This document shows, piece after piece, positions 8,520-16,814 of a DNA stretch of 64,000 bases. A program made the position numbers and the translations under genes. The notes beneath the pieces were generated by a model. It worked only from the letters and a program-made list of their open reading frames with translations, was not told the origin of the DNA and did no database searches. Each line of letters begins with the position of its first letter. The stretch's first letter is position 1. The stretch comes from Nocardia caishijiensis NBRC 108228 (GTDB lineage Bacteria; Actinomycetota; Actinomycetes; Mycobacteriales; Mycobacteriaceae), in the NCBI RefSeq assembly GCF_001612825.1, contig NZ_BDBE01000036.1:62001-126000 (forward strand). The letters run 5' to 3'.

Positions 8520-9284
8520 TCAGTAGTCGTGGTGCCAGCCGAGGGCATGGAGGCGGTCGAGGGCGGTGTCGAGCATGGCGCGGCCGGGGGAGCCGTCTCG
8601 CCACCAGACCGACCAGTGGACGTCGATCGACAGCATCAGAAAGGTGTGGTGCCCGTCGGCGTCGGAGATGCCGGAGACGTCGGCCTGCCGCGATACGGTG
8701 ACCGAGATCGGGGTCCGGAATCCGAGGTCGTACTTGCCGACCCATACACCGTCGGATCGTCGTCGCACAGGGATTCGCAGGTCGCGGACCCTGTTGTCGA
8801 GATCGTCGAGGATGAATTCGTCACCGGCCGGTACCAGGGCGGCGGGCAGCGCCGCCAGTGTGTCGTCGACGCGGATCTCGCTCCATCCGTGCCATCGCGG
8901 CTCGGATGCTTCGCCGGGCGTCGTCAGCAGGTCGTCGAGCATTGTCGTCATGGCAGGCCCATCGATGCCGACCGGAGCCGACGATGTGGGCACCAGGACG
9001 CCGCCTGCCGCGTTCACGCGCACGTGGTCGTCGGGTTCCGACCCGTCGGCGACCGTCCACACGCCGTCGACGTCGTTCGTCACACATCGAGATGCCTCGA
9101 ATCGCAGCGGAACGAACAAACCGCGGGACAGCTCGACGATGGCCGCGACGGCATGGTTGGCGGCCATCCGTTCTCGATCGACCGGCGACACCGCGGGGTC
9201 GAGCGGCCAATCCAGATCGAGAAAGGCTCGCGGTGGGCCGAAGCCTGATGGGTAGATGTCGTATCCGGAATTCTCGGCGCGCAC
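8520..9284 (-). CDS. Hypothetical protein, 254 aa
   Basis: Not recognised. The frame has strongly GC-biased third positions and a composition typical of a soluble protein rich in Asp and Trp, with no signal peptide or membrane segment. Recurrent patterns such as FLDLDWPLDP at the N-terminus and SIDVHWSVWWRDG near the C-terminus suggest a beta-rich fold. The GTG at 9284 is the first start in the frame and lacks a clear ribosome site; an ATG at 9167 would shorten it by 39 residues. It is transcribed toward the tRNA gene and diverges from the primase/polymerase gene. Confidence 0.6.
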   Translation of the reverse strand: MRAENSGYDIYPSGFGPPRAFLDLDWPLDPAVSPVDRERMAANHAVAAIVELSRGLFVPLRFEASRCVTNDVDGVWTVADGSEPDDHVRVNAAGGVLVPTSSAPVGIDGPAMTTMLDDLLTTPGEASEPRWHGWSEIRVDDTLAALPAALVPAGDEFILDDLDNRVRDLRIPVRRRSDGVWVGKYDLGFRTPISVTVSRQADVSGISDADGHHTFLMLSIDVHWSVWWRDGSPGRAMLDTALDRLHALGWHHDY

Positions 9285-9379
9285 ACGAGTGAGCGTGCCG
9301 GTACCGGGACGTCGGCGGCAACGTCCTTTCGGCGAGCGCGGTGGTTGACCTTGTCGGTGGTGGGGTGGAGGGTGGAGCG

Positions 9380-10333
9380 ATGGGCGGTAAAGAGGTGTGG
9401 GGTGGGGTCGAGATGTCGAATCTCGATCAGGCGTTGTTCGACGGCGCCGAGGCCACCAAGCGGGATCTGGTGGCGTATCTCGACGTGATGGGGGAGCGGC
9501 TGGTCGGGGTGCTGCGGGGGCGGCCGCTGTCGGTGGTGCGGGTGCGGCCGGGGCAGGAGCCGTTCATGCAGAAGAATCTGCCCAAGTACACACCGGAGTG
9601 GGTGGGGCGGACGACGGTGTGGGCGGAGAGCTCGCGACGGGAGATCACCTACGCGCTGTGTGACGATCCGCGCACGCTGCTGTGGTTCGGGAACCAGCGG
9701 GCGGTGGAGTATCACGCGACGTTGTTCCTGGCCGAATCGGCGCCCGCGCCAACGCATCTCGTACTCGACCTCGACCCGTCGCCGGGGCAGACCTTCGCCG
9801 ACGCCGTGGCGGGGGCGCGGTTGATCCGGGAGGCGCTGGCCGCCGACGGGTTGGCCGGGGCGGTGAAGACCAGCGGGTCCAAGGGTCTGCACGTGTTCGT
9901 GCCGGTGGTCGACGGGATCGATGTGGAGGACGCGGCGGCGGCCACACGGGCGGTGGCCGCGCGGGCCGAACGCATCGATCCCGGTGTCGGCACAACGGCT
10001 TTCATTCGCGAGGACCGCCACGGAAAAGTCTTTCTCGACGCCACGCGGGCCGGTGGTGCCACCGTTGCGGCGACCTACAGCCCGCGCATCCGCCCGGGTG
10101 TCACCGTGTCGTACCCGCTGAACTGGTCGGACCTCGACGACGTGACCCCCGCCGATTTCACGCTGCGTACCGTGCCCGACCTGCTCGGTGACAGCGATCC
10201 GTGGTCGACGGACATGCCGAAACCGCAACAACTTCCGGCGGATCTGATCGCCGAGGGTCACACCATCCCGGTCGCCCGGGTCCAGGCGATGCACGAGGGC
10301 AAACGACGTGCCCGCGCGCGTCGCGCGGAATGA
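9380..10333 (+). CDS. Stand-alone LigD-type primase/polymerase (PolDom, archaeo-eukaryotic primase fold)
   Basis: About 317 residues matching the polymerase domain of LigD without ligase or nuclease domains. The catalytic acid pair is in HLVLDLDPSPG (near residue 125), followed by KTSGSKGLHVFVP with its binding histidine, and YSPR and VSYPL motifs further on. Mycobacteria carry similar stand-alone proteins (Prim-PolC types) that add ribonucleotides at gaps and ends during repair. No Ku or ligase gene is adjacent. ATG 9380 is preceded by a purine-rich GGAGGGTGGAG; ATG 9413 is the alternative. Confidence 0.88.
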   Translation: MGGKEVWGGVEMSNLDQALFDGAEATKRDLVAYLDVMGERLVGVLRGRPLSVVRVRPGQEPFMQKNLPKYTPEWVGRTTVWAESSRREITYALCDDPRTLLWFGNQRAVEYHATLFLAESAPAPTHLVLDLDPSPGQTFADAVAGARLIREALAADGLAGAVKTSGSKGLHVFVPVVDGIDVEDAAAATRAVAARAERIDPGVGTTAFIREDRHGKVFLDATRAGGATVAATYSPRIRPGVTVSYPLNWSDLDDVTPADFTLRTVPDLLGDSDPWSTDMPKPQQLPADLIAEGHTIPVARVQAMHEGKRRARARRAE

Positions 10334-10338
10334 GCTAC

Positions 10339-10833
10339 TCAGACCGGAGTGAGGGTGGCCGCACCGAAGGAGACGTGGAAACGCTCGCACCAGATGCTGA
10401 CCGAGCGCAGTGCGGACAGGTCGGTTCCGGCGGGCACCTCGTAGTTCTGATTGCCCTCGTTGCCCTTCAACGCGCCGAGATCGACGTGGGCGCCGTCGTC
10501 GAAATTGTGCCAGTCGTCGGGGATCACGGGCTGATCGGTGAGCCAGACGTGCAGGGCGGGCCCGTCGGAGGTGCGCAGGTCGGTGATCCGCACGACCACC
10601 GTGCCGTCGGCGGCGCGCTGCAACACCACCGTGCCCGAGGTGTCGTGCTCGTGGGACAGGAACGTGCCCTGGGCGAGCAGCGGCGGCGGGGCACCGTCGG
10701 CGGCGACCACCGGCGCCTCGTCGACCGTGACCGTGGTGAACAGGCGCCACGGCTGGAACAGATACAACCCGACCACCACCGCCGCGACCGTGACGACTGT
10801 GAGGACACTGAACAGAACCCGGCGAGCGGACAT
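10339..10833 (-). CDS. DM13-domain membrane-anchored protein
   Basis: A 164-residue protein with an N-terminal membrane anchor (VLFSVLTVVTVAAVVVGLYLF) followed by an extracytoplasmic DM13-like domain (GTFLSHEHDTSGT, LRTSDGPALHVWLT, and a conserved late SIWCERFHVSFG). DM13 domains have been proposed to be redox or electron-transfer modules with an essential cysteine, and one cysteine is visible here (SIWCERF). ATG 10833 is preceded by an excellent AAGGAGG. It lies 55 bp downstream of the HbpS-like gene on the same strand, so the two are probably co-transcribed. Confidence 0.82.
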   Translation of the reverse strand: MSARRVLFSVLTVVTVAAVVVGLYLFQPWRLFTTVTVDEAPVVAADGAPPPLLAQGTFLSHEHDTSGTVVLQRAADGTVVVRITDLRTSDGPALHVWLTDQPVIPDDWHNFDDGAHVDLGALKGNEGNQNYEVPAGTDLSALRSVSIWCERFHVSFGAATLTPV

Positions 10834-10888
10834 GATGCCTCCTTCGAGGTCCATCATTCTCCGTCCACCCGCCGGGCGCAGCCCGTGA

Positions 10889-11449
10889 TCAGTTGCCGAG
10901 CGCGGCCACCCCGGCCCGCGCGAACTTCTCGTCCAGATCGCCGCTCGGCGCGCCCGCCACACCGATGCCCGCGATGGGCGCGCCCTTCGACTTCACCGGG
11001 GCGCCGCCACCGAGGAAGAGGGTGCCGTCGATGTCGGCCAGGTGGGGCGCGGACTCGAGCCGCTCGGTGAGCTCGCTGGTCGGGGCGTTCCACGACACGG
11101 AGGTGAAGGCCTTCTGCTGCGCGGCGTCGTAGGACTGCGGGCCCGCGCCGTCGCCACGCAGGGTGACGATCACGTTGCCGTTGCGGTCGACCACGGCGAC
11201 GCTCACCCGCTGGTTCTCCTTGGTGGCCGCGTCGAGCGCGGTCTGGGCGGCCTTGGTTGCGGCGGCAACCGACAGGTGCGTGCTCGTGGCCAGATTGTTG
11301 TCGGCCGCCTCGACGACGACGGGGGTGCGGGTGGCCGGATCCGGGTCGGCGGCCTGCACGGTGACGACACCGACCACACCCGCGCCGACGACAGCGGCGG
11401 TGGCACCGGCGACGATGAGACGGTTGCGGGTGCTGAACTTGCTGGTCAT
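10889..11449 (-). CDS. HbpS/GlcG-like (DUF336) exported heme-associated protein
   Basis: A 186-residue protein with an N-terminal export/anchor helix (LIVAGATAAVVGAGVVGVV) and a DUF336/GlcG domain: VSVAVVDRNGNVIVTLRGDG, QQKAFTSVSW, FLGGGAPV and IAGIGVAGAPSGDLDEK are family hallmarks. Streptomyces HbpS is an exported, heme-binding redox-stress sensor that signals through the SenS/SenR two-component system. A sensor kinase and a NarL-type regulator lie directly divergent here, strengthening that assignment. A longer overlapping frame upstream is a shadow of the kinase gene. The start at 11449 has CAGGAG a few bases upstream. Confidence 0.85.
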   Translation of the reverse strand: MTSKFSTRNRLIVAGATAAVVGAGVVGVVTVQAADPDPATRTPVVVEAADNNLATSTHLSVAAATKAAQTALDAATKENQRVSVAVVDRNGNVIVTLRGDGAGPQSYDAAQQKAFTSVSWNAPTSELTERLESAPHLADIDGTLFLGGGAPVKSKGAPIAGIGVAGAPSGDLDEKFARAGVAALGN

Positions 11450-11647
11450 TGCTGCTCCTGAGCGTTTCTCGGCCGTCGATTCTCCGGCGCGGCCTGGTGA
11501 TATCCATCCTGTTCGCCCGGCGCCGCCCGCGAATCGACGAGGTGGCTGTAGTGCGCGGCCGGATCGGACGACACCGGGGTCGACCGATCGGATGACCCGG
11601 CGGACCCGCGCGGCGGGGGACAATGCCGAGGAGAGGCAGGAGACCCC

Positions 11648-12829
11648 ATGGACCTCGGTGACCAGCGCGAAGACACCCGTCTGCTCGCGATCATCGTGCA
11701 CAGCGCGTTCTACGTGCTGCTCGCCGCGTCGCTGTTGCGCTGGCTCATCCGGCACAGCGAGACCCGATCGACGCCGCTCATCGTCGTGCTTGCGGTGGCG
11801 CTCGCGGTCCTCTACGGACTCAGCGAGTTGCGCGAGTCGCACCGCCTCGTGTGGTTCGCGGCCTTGGTCCTGACCTGGTCGGTCCTGGTGGTGCTCGCGC
11901 CGAGTTTCGCCTGGTGCGCGGTGCCGCTGGTGTACACGGGACTGCGCATCCTGTCCGAGCGCACCGCGGTGACGCTGGTGGTGGTGTTGACCGCGCTGGT
12001 GGTGGCCAGCCAGGTCCGCATCGCGGGCTGGCTCGACCCGAACCTGGTTCTCGCGCCGCCCGCGGTGGCCGCGGTGACCACGGCACTGTTCGTCGGTATG
12101 CGCCGCCAGGCGAGCAGGCAGGCGGCGCTCATCGACGATCTCGTGCGCACCCGGCAGGAACTGGCCGACACCGAACGCCGTGAAGGCACCCTGGCCGAAC
12201 GCGAACGGCTCGCCATGGAAATCCACGACACACTGGCCCAGGGCCTGTCCAGCCAGCGGATGCTGTTGCAGGCGGCCGACCTGGTGTGGGACACCGATCC
12301 GGGCCAGGCGCGCACCCATCTGCGCGCGGCCGCCGAGATCGCCGATCACGACCTCACCGAGGCGCGCCGGTTCGTGCACGATCTCGCTCCCGCCGACCTC
12401 GCCGCGGGTGGGTCGCTGGCCGCCGCCCTGACCGCCCTCGCCGCCCGCGAATCCACCGACACTCTCACCGTGCGATGCCATATCGAGGGCGCACCGGTGC
12501 CACTGCCGCAGCGTGTGGAGGCGACGCTGCTCCGCATCGCCCAGGGGGCGCTGGCCAATGTCCGCGAACACGCCGAGGCGAGCACCGCCACCCTCACGTT
12601 GACCACCCTGGACGACCAGGTCGTGCTCGATGTGGCCGACAACGGGTGTGGCTTCGACCCCGAGGACCTCGGCGACCCCGCCGAGCACCGAGGCCACGGA
12701 TTGCCCGCGATCCGGGCCAGGGCGGGCCAGCTGGGCGGCACCTGCGCGATCGAATCGGCGCCGGGGGAGGGAACGGTGCTGTCCGTGTCCATCCCTTGGC
12801 CGCCGGTTGACCCGGCCGACGACCGCTAG
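11648..12829 (+). CDS. Sensor histidine kinase, NarL/DesK type (SenS-like)
   Basis: A 393-residue kinase with about five N-terminal membrane helices up to residue ~150, a HisKA_3 dimerisation domain (MEIHDTLAQGLSSQRM, with the phospho-accepting histidine), and a HATPase_c domain (VADNGCGFDPEDLG, GHGLPAIRARA). The short membrane sensor and HisKA_3 core are shared with SenS of the HbpS-SenS-SenR system. It begins 198 bp from the divergent HbpS-like gene and is followed after 11 bp by its response regulator. It presumably autophosphorylates and transfers the phosphate to that regulator. Confidence 0.92.
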   Translation: MDLGDQREDTRLLAIIVHSAFYVLLAASLLRWLIRHSETRSTPLIVVLAVALAVLYGLSELRESHRLVWFAALVLTWSVLVVLAPSFAWCAVPLVYTGLRILSERTAVTLVVVLTALVVASQVRIAGWLDPNLVLAPPAVAAVTTALFVGMRRQASRQAALIDDLVRTRQELADTERREGTLAERERLAMEIHDTLAQGLSSQRMLLQAADLVWDTDPGQARTHLRAAAEIADHDLTEARRFVHDLAPADLAAGGSLAAALTALAARESTDTLTVRCHIEGAPVPLPQRVEATLLRIAQGALANVREHAEASTATLTLTTLDDQVVLDVADNGCGFDPEDLGDPAEHRGHGLPAIRARAGQLGGTCAIESAPGEGTVLSVSIPWPPVDPADDR

Positions 12830-12840
12830 CATCGGCCGTT

Positions 12841-13467
12841 ATGACCGTGCGCCTGCTCCTCTGTGACGATCACGCGGTGGTGCGTGCCGGTCTGCGCGCC
12901 CTGTTGTCGAGCGCACCCGAGATCGAGGTGATCGGCGAGGCCGCCGACGGCCCGGCGGCGGTGGGGCTGGCCGGGAGCCTGCGGCCCGATGTGGTGCTGA
13001 TGGATCTGCAACTCGGCGGTGACATGGACGGCGTGGCCGCGACCCGGCTCATCACCGCGCAACCGACGCCCGCACCGCACGTTCTCGTGCTCACCACCTA
13101 CGACACCGACGCCGACATCACCCGGGCGATCGAGGCGGGCGCCACCGGCTACCTGCTCAAGGCCGAACGCCCCGAGGAACTGTTCGCCGCCATCCACGCC
13201 GCCGCGAGCGGACAGACCGCGCTGTCGGCGCCGGTCGCGGCCAAGATGATGGCCAAGATGCGCAACCCCGGACCCACGCTCACCGCCCGCGAACGCGACA
13301 TCCTCGGCAAGCTGGCCGAAGGGCTCGGCAACCGGGAGATCGCCCGCGCGCTGCACATCAGCGAGGCGACGGTGAAGACCCACCTGGGACGTATCTACGA
13401 CAAGCTCGGGGTCGAGACGCGCGCGGCCGCGGTGGCCGTGGCATCGGAGAAGCGACTCCTCGCCTGA
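12841..13467 (+). CDS. NarL/LuxR-family response regulator (SenR-like)
   Basis: A 208-residue response regulator. The receiver domain has the acidic pair LLLCDDHAVV, phospho-acceptor aspartate in VVLMDLQLGGDMDG, and lysine in GYLLKAERPEEL. The C-terminal LuxR helix-turn-helix has LTAREREIL-type start (LTARERDILGKL) and ISEATVKTHLGRIYDKL. It is the cognate partner of the kinase immediately upstream. By analogy with SenR it could control redox and heme-linked genes, including the divergent HbpS-like/DM13 pair. Confidence 0.94.
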   Translation: MTVRLLLCDDHAVVRAGLRALLSSAPEIEVIGEAADGPAAVGLAGSLRPDVVLMDLQLGGDMDGVAATRLITAQPTPAPHVLVLTTYDTDADITRAIEAGATGYLLKAERPEELFAAIHAAASGQTALSAPVAAKMMAKMRNPGPTLTARERDILGKLAEGLGNREIARALHISEATVKTHLGRIYDKLGVETRAAAVAVASEKRLLA

Positions 13468-13843
13468 CACATTCGGCCACTACTCAGAAAAAGGGTTGCC
13501 CGAATTGCCGGAAAGTAACGTGAGCGGGCCCACTGATTTCCTGTGAGCCCCGCCACAAATCAGCTTGTGAACGACAGTTCTGTGATTACGGATTTATCAC
13601 GAACGACCAGCGATGAACAGCGTACGTTTGGACAAACTCTGCTACAGAGCGGTTCGTGATCGGTGCGTGATCTTCTGTTGCGAAACCGCTACATTCGATC
13701 ACGGCTTGAACAACAACCCGAGCCGAATCGAATCGCAGAACGCCGCAAAGCCTGCCCCGCGATTCGAGGATCCCCGACATACCTGTGGGGCAGGGACGCG
13801 GTAGATCGCAGACCGAGTCGGTGGGCGCAGGCAGGAAATGCTT
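13468..13843 (+). promoter_or_regulatory. 376-base intergenic leader upstream of the rpf-like gene
   Basis: No convincing gene is present. The stretch is much richer in A/T than its surroundings. It holds an inverted repeat GTGAT-N9-ATCAC at 13582-13600, a GTGATC repeat near 13655, and a seven-base stem CTGCCCC (13752-13758) pairing with GGGGCAG (13787-13793). I looked for the ydaO/c-di-AMP riboswitch that often precedes actinobacterial rpf genes and could not recognise its conserved cores. The promoter of the rpf-like gene must lie here. Confidence 0.5.
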
Positions 13844-14173
13844 ATGTCTTTCAATCGCAAGTTCACCACCCGTGCCCTCGGTTTCGCCGCTGTCGCCGGT
13901 GCCATGATCGCCGTTCCGGCCGGTCTGACCACTGCCACCGCTTCGGCGAACAACTGGGACGCCGTGGCGCAGTGCGAGAGCAGCGGCAACTGGGGTATCA
14001 ACACCGGTAACGGCTACTACGGCGGTCTGCAGTTCTCGCAGAGCACCTGGGAGGCCTACGGCGGCACCGGCACGGCCGACAACGCCAGCCGTGAAGAGCA
14101 GATCCGCGTCGCCGAGAACGTGCTCGCGGCCCAGGGTCCCGGCGCCTGGCCGACCTGCAGCGCCTACCTGTAA
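13844..14173 (+). CDS. Resuscitation-promoting factor-like transglycosylase
   Basis: A 109-residue secreted protein: a signal peptide (FAAVAGAMIAVPAGLTTATASA) followed by a single Rpf catalytic domain with NWDAVAQCESSGNW, which contains the catalytic glutamate, then YYGGLQFSQSTWEAYGG and PGAWPTC. Two cysteines probably form the domain's usual disulfide. Rpf proteins cleave peptidoglycan glycan strands and help dormant actinobacteria resume growth. With no LysM or G5 domain it resembles the short RpfC/RpfE types. ATG 13844 has AGGAA at good spacing; ATG 13838 is less likely. A strong terminator follows. Confidence 0.93.
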   Translation: MSFNRKFTTRALGFAAVAGAMIAVPAGLTTATASANNWDAVAQCESSGNWGINTGNGYYGGLQFSQSTWEAYGGTGTADNASREEQIRVAENVLAAQGPGAWPTCSAYL

Positions 14174-14213
14174 GGACGCCGCACCACAGACTTTCCTTGT
14201 CGGGAAACGGAAT

Positions 14214-14252
14214 ACCCGCTATTCGAAGCACACGTCGAATAGCGGGTTTTTT
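14214..14252 (+). terminator. Rho-independent terminator of the rpf-like gene
   Basis: A perfect 13-bp stem (14214-14226 pairing with 14235-14247), an eight-base loop and six T residues. It lies 40 bases after the rpf-like stop and separates it from the convergent PucR-type regulator. Confidence 0.93.
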
Positions 14253-14255
14253 CGT

Positions 14256-15512
14256 TTATGCGGAATCCAGTCGATATACGGTGAGCGCGGCGGCCAGCAT
14301 TCGTGAATCCTTCGGATCGGCCGGGTCGAGGCCGGTGAGGTCGGCGATGCGGCGCAATCGATAGGTGAAGGTATTGGGGTGGACGTGAATTCTGCGTGAG
14401 GCCGTTTTCCGGTCGGCGCCGAACTGCAGGTGCGCTTCGAGTGCGTCGACCAGATGCGGGCTCGACAGGAGCGGAATCACGCGCTGCGCCAAGCGCTCTC
14501 GCGCCGGACCCGGACGGGTGAGCTGATACTCGAGCAGCAGGTCGTCGAGCCGGTAGCAACCACCTGGCTTGCCGCGCAGTCGTGCCAGTTCGGTCAGTTC
14601 GGTGGCGTCCTTGGCGGCGGCGGGAATGTCGTCGCGGGCGACCTCGGAGAATTCCGCCAGAAACACCGGAACCCCGAACTGCTCGGCCAGTCGGGTGGCG
14701 AGCTGGTCGAAACGCTCGGCATCGAGCACATCGGCCTCGGAGCGGCTCAGCAGCGCGATACCGCTCGTTCCGTCGAAAGTGGCGGGCGTCGTCGTTCCGG
14801 TGAGCGCGTCGAGGGCGCGCTGCAGGACCCGGATCCGGCGGCGGGTCAGCAGGTTGGCCGCGCTGCCGGTGCGCGGCGGCTCGTCGAGATGGATCGCGAG
14901 CACCGTGTACTGCTCGGCGAGCATGGTGTCGGCCCGCGCCGCGAGTTCCTCGGCGGGCAGCCCGCGCACCAGCGCCGAGCACAGCTCGCGCCGCGCCTCG
15001 CGTTCGGCGTGGTAGATCGACTGTTCCACCTCGGTATAGGTCTCGACCACGGTCATGTTGATGTGGCGCAGCAGGTCGAGCAGGCGGCTGAACACGTGGA
15101 TGAAGTCGGACATCTCATCAGGGCGCATCTCCGTGGACGCCGCCGCGAGCAACGACTGGGCCGAGGCGTGGATGGCGTCGATGAGCAGCGGCAACGGCAA
15201 CCGGTCCTCGGCATGACGCTCGGCGACCGGGGCGACGAACATGGCCACTTCGGGTTTGGTGAACTCGCGGTTCGAGGCGATCGCGTCGAGCACCGCCCGG
15301 CCGCAGGCGTAGATGGTCGGCAGCACCTCGGCGGTGAAGTGCCCCGCGGGCAGTTCGGCGGGGGCCTTGGCGGCGAGGCCTTCGGCGAGCATGCGCTCGG
15401 CGATCTGGGGCCAGCGGCTCAGCAGGCGAGTCGTCAGATCGGGCGACGCGGGCGTGGATTGTTCGGCGAGCATGCCTGGAATTGTGTCCCAAGACAGGGC
15501 GAAAGTGGGCAC
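14256..15512 (-). CDS. PucR/CdaR-family helix-turn-helix transcriptional regulator
   Basis: A 418-residue regulator. The C-terminal PucR-type HTH is clear: LVDALEAHLQFGADRKTASR followed by IHVHPNTFTYRLRRI. The middle carries a GGDEF-derived CdaR-like region (YTVLAIHLDEPPRTG), and the N-terminus is a helical effector-type domain. Regulators of this kind usually sense metabolites. Its target may be the neighbouring secreted lipase genes, which diverge from it by 156 bp. The start is uncertain: GTG 15512 or ATG 15473, 13 codons later. Confidence 0.85.
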   Translation of the reverse strand: MPTFALSWDTIPGMLAEQSTPASPDLTTRLLSRWPQIAERMLAEGLAAKAPAELPAGHFTAEVLPTIYACGRAVLDAIASNREFTKPEVAMFVAPVAERHAEDRLPLPLLIDAIHASAQSLLAAASTEMRPDEMSDFIHVFSRLLDLLRHINMTVVETYTEVEQSIYHAEREARRELCSALVRGLPAEELAARADTMLAEQYTVLAIHLDEPPRTGSAANLLTRRRIRVLQRALDALTGTTTPATFDGTSGIALLSRSEADVLDAERFDQLATRLAEQFGVPVFLAEFSEVARDDIPAAAKDATELTELARLRGKPGGCYRLDDLLLEYQLTRPGPARERLAQRVIPLLSSPHLVDALEAHLQFGADRKTASRRIHVHPNTFTYRLRRIADLTGLDPADPKDSRMLAAALTVYRLDSA

Positions 15513-15668
15513 TCCCGTCGGCTACGACGAGAACTTGGTTCCCGAGACAAGGATGGGTCGGTTTTCTGGGCGCACGGTGCAGTGACACGCTGTGGTCCCG
15601 GTCATAGATTCGCAGAACGCGCATCGAGTCACCTGCTCGACGACGCTGTTCTACGGAAGTGAAACCCC

Positions 15669-16814
15669 TTGATTGCAACGACGCATCCTTTTCGCCGGAC
15701 CTTGTCCGCGTTCGGCATCGCCGCCGCGCTCGTCGCGCTCGGCACCGTCCCGGCCGCCGCGACTCCCACGCTGGAACCGACCATCGCCTCACTGGCCGAG
15801 TACCTCGACGCCGCCGCCCCGAACACCCCCGATGGTCGACCCACCGCCATCGCCGACACCGGCAGCGCCTCGGGCAGCGGTTCGGGGTCGTCGAGCCGGG
15901 CCAGCGACACCGTCGGTGAGGGCCCCTCGATGTCGGCCTACCTGCCCGCCTTCGCCTACGGCCTGCTGCACCCCGACGCCGCCCCGCCCAAGGCCAACCG
16001 CTGGGACTGCAAACCCACCGCCGCCCACCCGCGTCCGGTGGTCCTGCTGCACGGCACCTGGCTCAACGCCTACGACACCTTCTCCTACCTGTCGCCGCGG
16101 CTGGCCGATGCCGGACACTGCGTGTTCACACTGAACTTCGGCAAGTCGACGCTGTTGGAGACCGGTGGGCTCGGCGCGATCCTGCCCGGCCGCAACGGCG
16201 TCGGGCCGATGGCCGAATCCTCACGCCAGGTCGCCGCGTTCATCGAACGGGTGCGGGCCGCGACCGGCGCCGAGCAGGTCGACATCGTCGGCCACTCCCA
16301 GGGCGCGACCATCGCCAACCAGTACCTGAAGTTCGACGGGGGACAGGGCAAGGTGGGCACGCTGGTCAGCCTCGGCGGCACTCACCACGGCACCTCCCTG
16401 CTCGGCATCGCCACGCTCGGCCGCATGATCAACAACGCTGGCATCGACATCCTCGGCTTCTATCGGCCGATCATCGGCGCCGCCAATGTGGAACAGGCCA
16501 TCGGTTCGCCGTTCTACACCACCCTCAACGCGGGCGGTGACACCGTGCCCGGGGTGAACTACACCGTGGTCGGCTCCCGCTACGACGAGGTGATGAACCC
16601 CCTCGACCTGGGCTTCCTGGTCGCCGGGCCGGACGCGACCGTCGACAACATCACCCTGCAGGCCGGGTGCGAACAGGACGTCTCCGACCACCTCACGATG
16701 ATGTACTCCCCCCGCGCCACCTCCATCGCGCTGCGCGCCCTCGACCCGACCCGCGGCCCCGAGTTGGCCTGCACGTTCAACCCGTGGTTCTTCGGCGGAG
16801 GCGGCAGCCTGTGA
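15669..16814 (+). CDS. Secreted lipase/esterase, EstA (Lipase_2) type
   Basis: A 381-residue exported hydrolase. The N-terminus has a basic region (RRTL), a hydrophobic core and a likely cleavage site after AAA. A Gly/Ser-rich linker precedes the alpha/beta-hydrolase domain. The oxyanion region is VVLLHGTW, the nucleophile is in VGHSQGA, and the probable catalytic histidine is in DVSDHLTMM. Six cysteines or fewer suggest disulfides outside the cell. It should release fatty acids from triglycerides or esters. The start is TTG 15669 with GGAAG upstream. The next lipase gene overlaps its stop. Confidence 0.88.
   Translation: MIATTHPFRRTLSAFGIAAALVALGTVPAAATPTLEPTIASLAEYLDAAAPNTPDGRPTAIADTGSASGSGSGSSSRASDTVGEGPSMSAYLPAFAYGLLHPDAAPPKANRWDCKPTAAHPRPVVLLHGTWLNAYDTFSYLSPRLADAGHCVFTLNFGKSTLLETGGLGAILPGRNGVGPMAESSRQVAAFIERVRAATGAEQVDIVGHSQGATIANQYLKFDGGQGKVGTLVSLGGTHHGTSLLGIATLGRMINNAGIDILGFYRPIIGAANVEQAIGSPFYTTLNAGGDTVPGVNYTVVGSRYDEVMNPLDLGFLVAGPDATVDNITLQAGCEQDVSDHLTMMYSPRATSIALRALDPTRGPELACTFNPWFFGGGGSL

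Noticed and set aside
8412..9248. Long plus-strand frame opposite the 254-residue unknown gene
   Set aside because: Its third codon positions lack the expected G/C bias and the product is Arg/Asp-rich without any family pattern; it mirrors the minus-strand gene.
9080..10750. 556-codon minus-strand frame across the primase/polymerase gene
   Set aside because: The product is a His/Arg-rich low-complexity string, while the opposite frame gives clear LigD-polymerase motifs.
13582..13600. CRP/Rv3676-type site upstream of the rpf-like gene
   Set aside because: The half-sites are separated by 9-11 bases instead of the six expected for a TGTGA-N6-TCACA site.
13668..13843. ydaO-type c-di-AMP riboswitch before the rpf-like gene
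   Set aside because: The conserved GGGGGAgCC-type and CCGAACCCG-type cores could not be found by eye.
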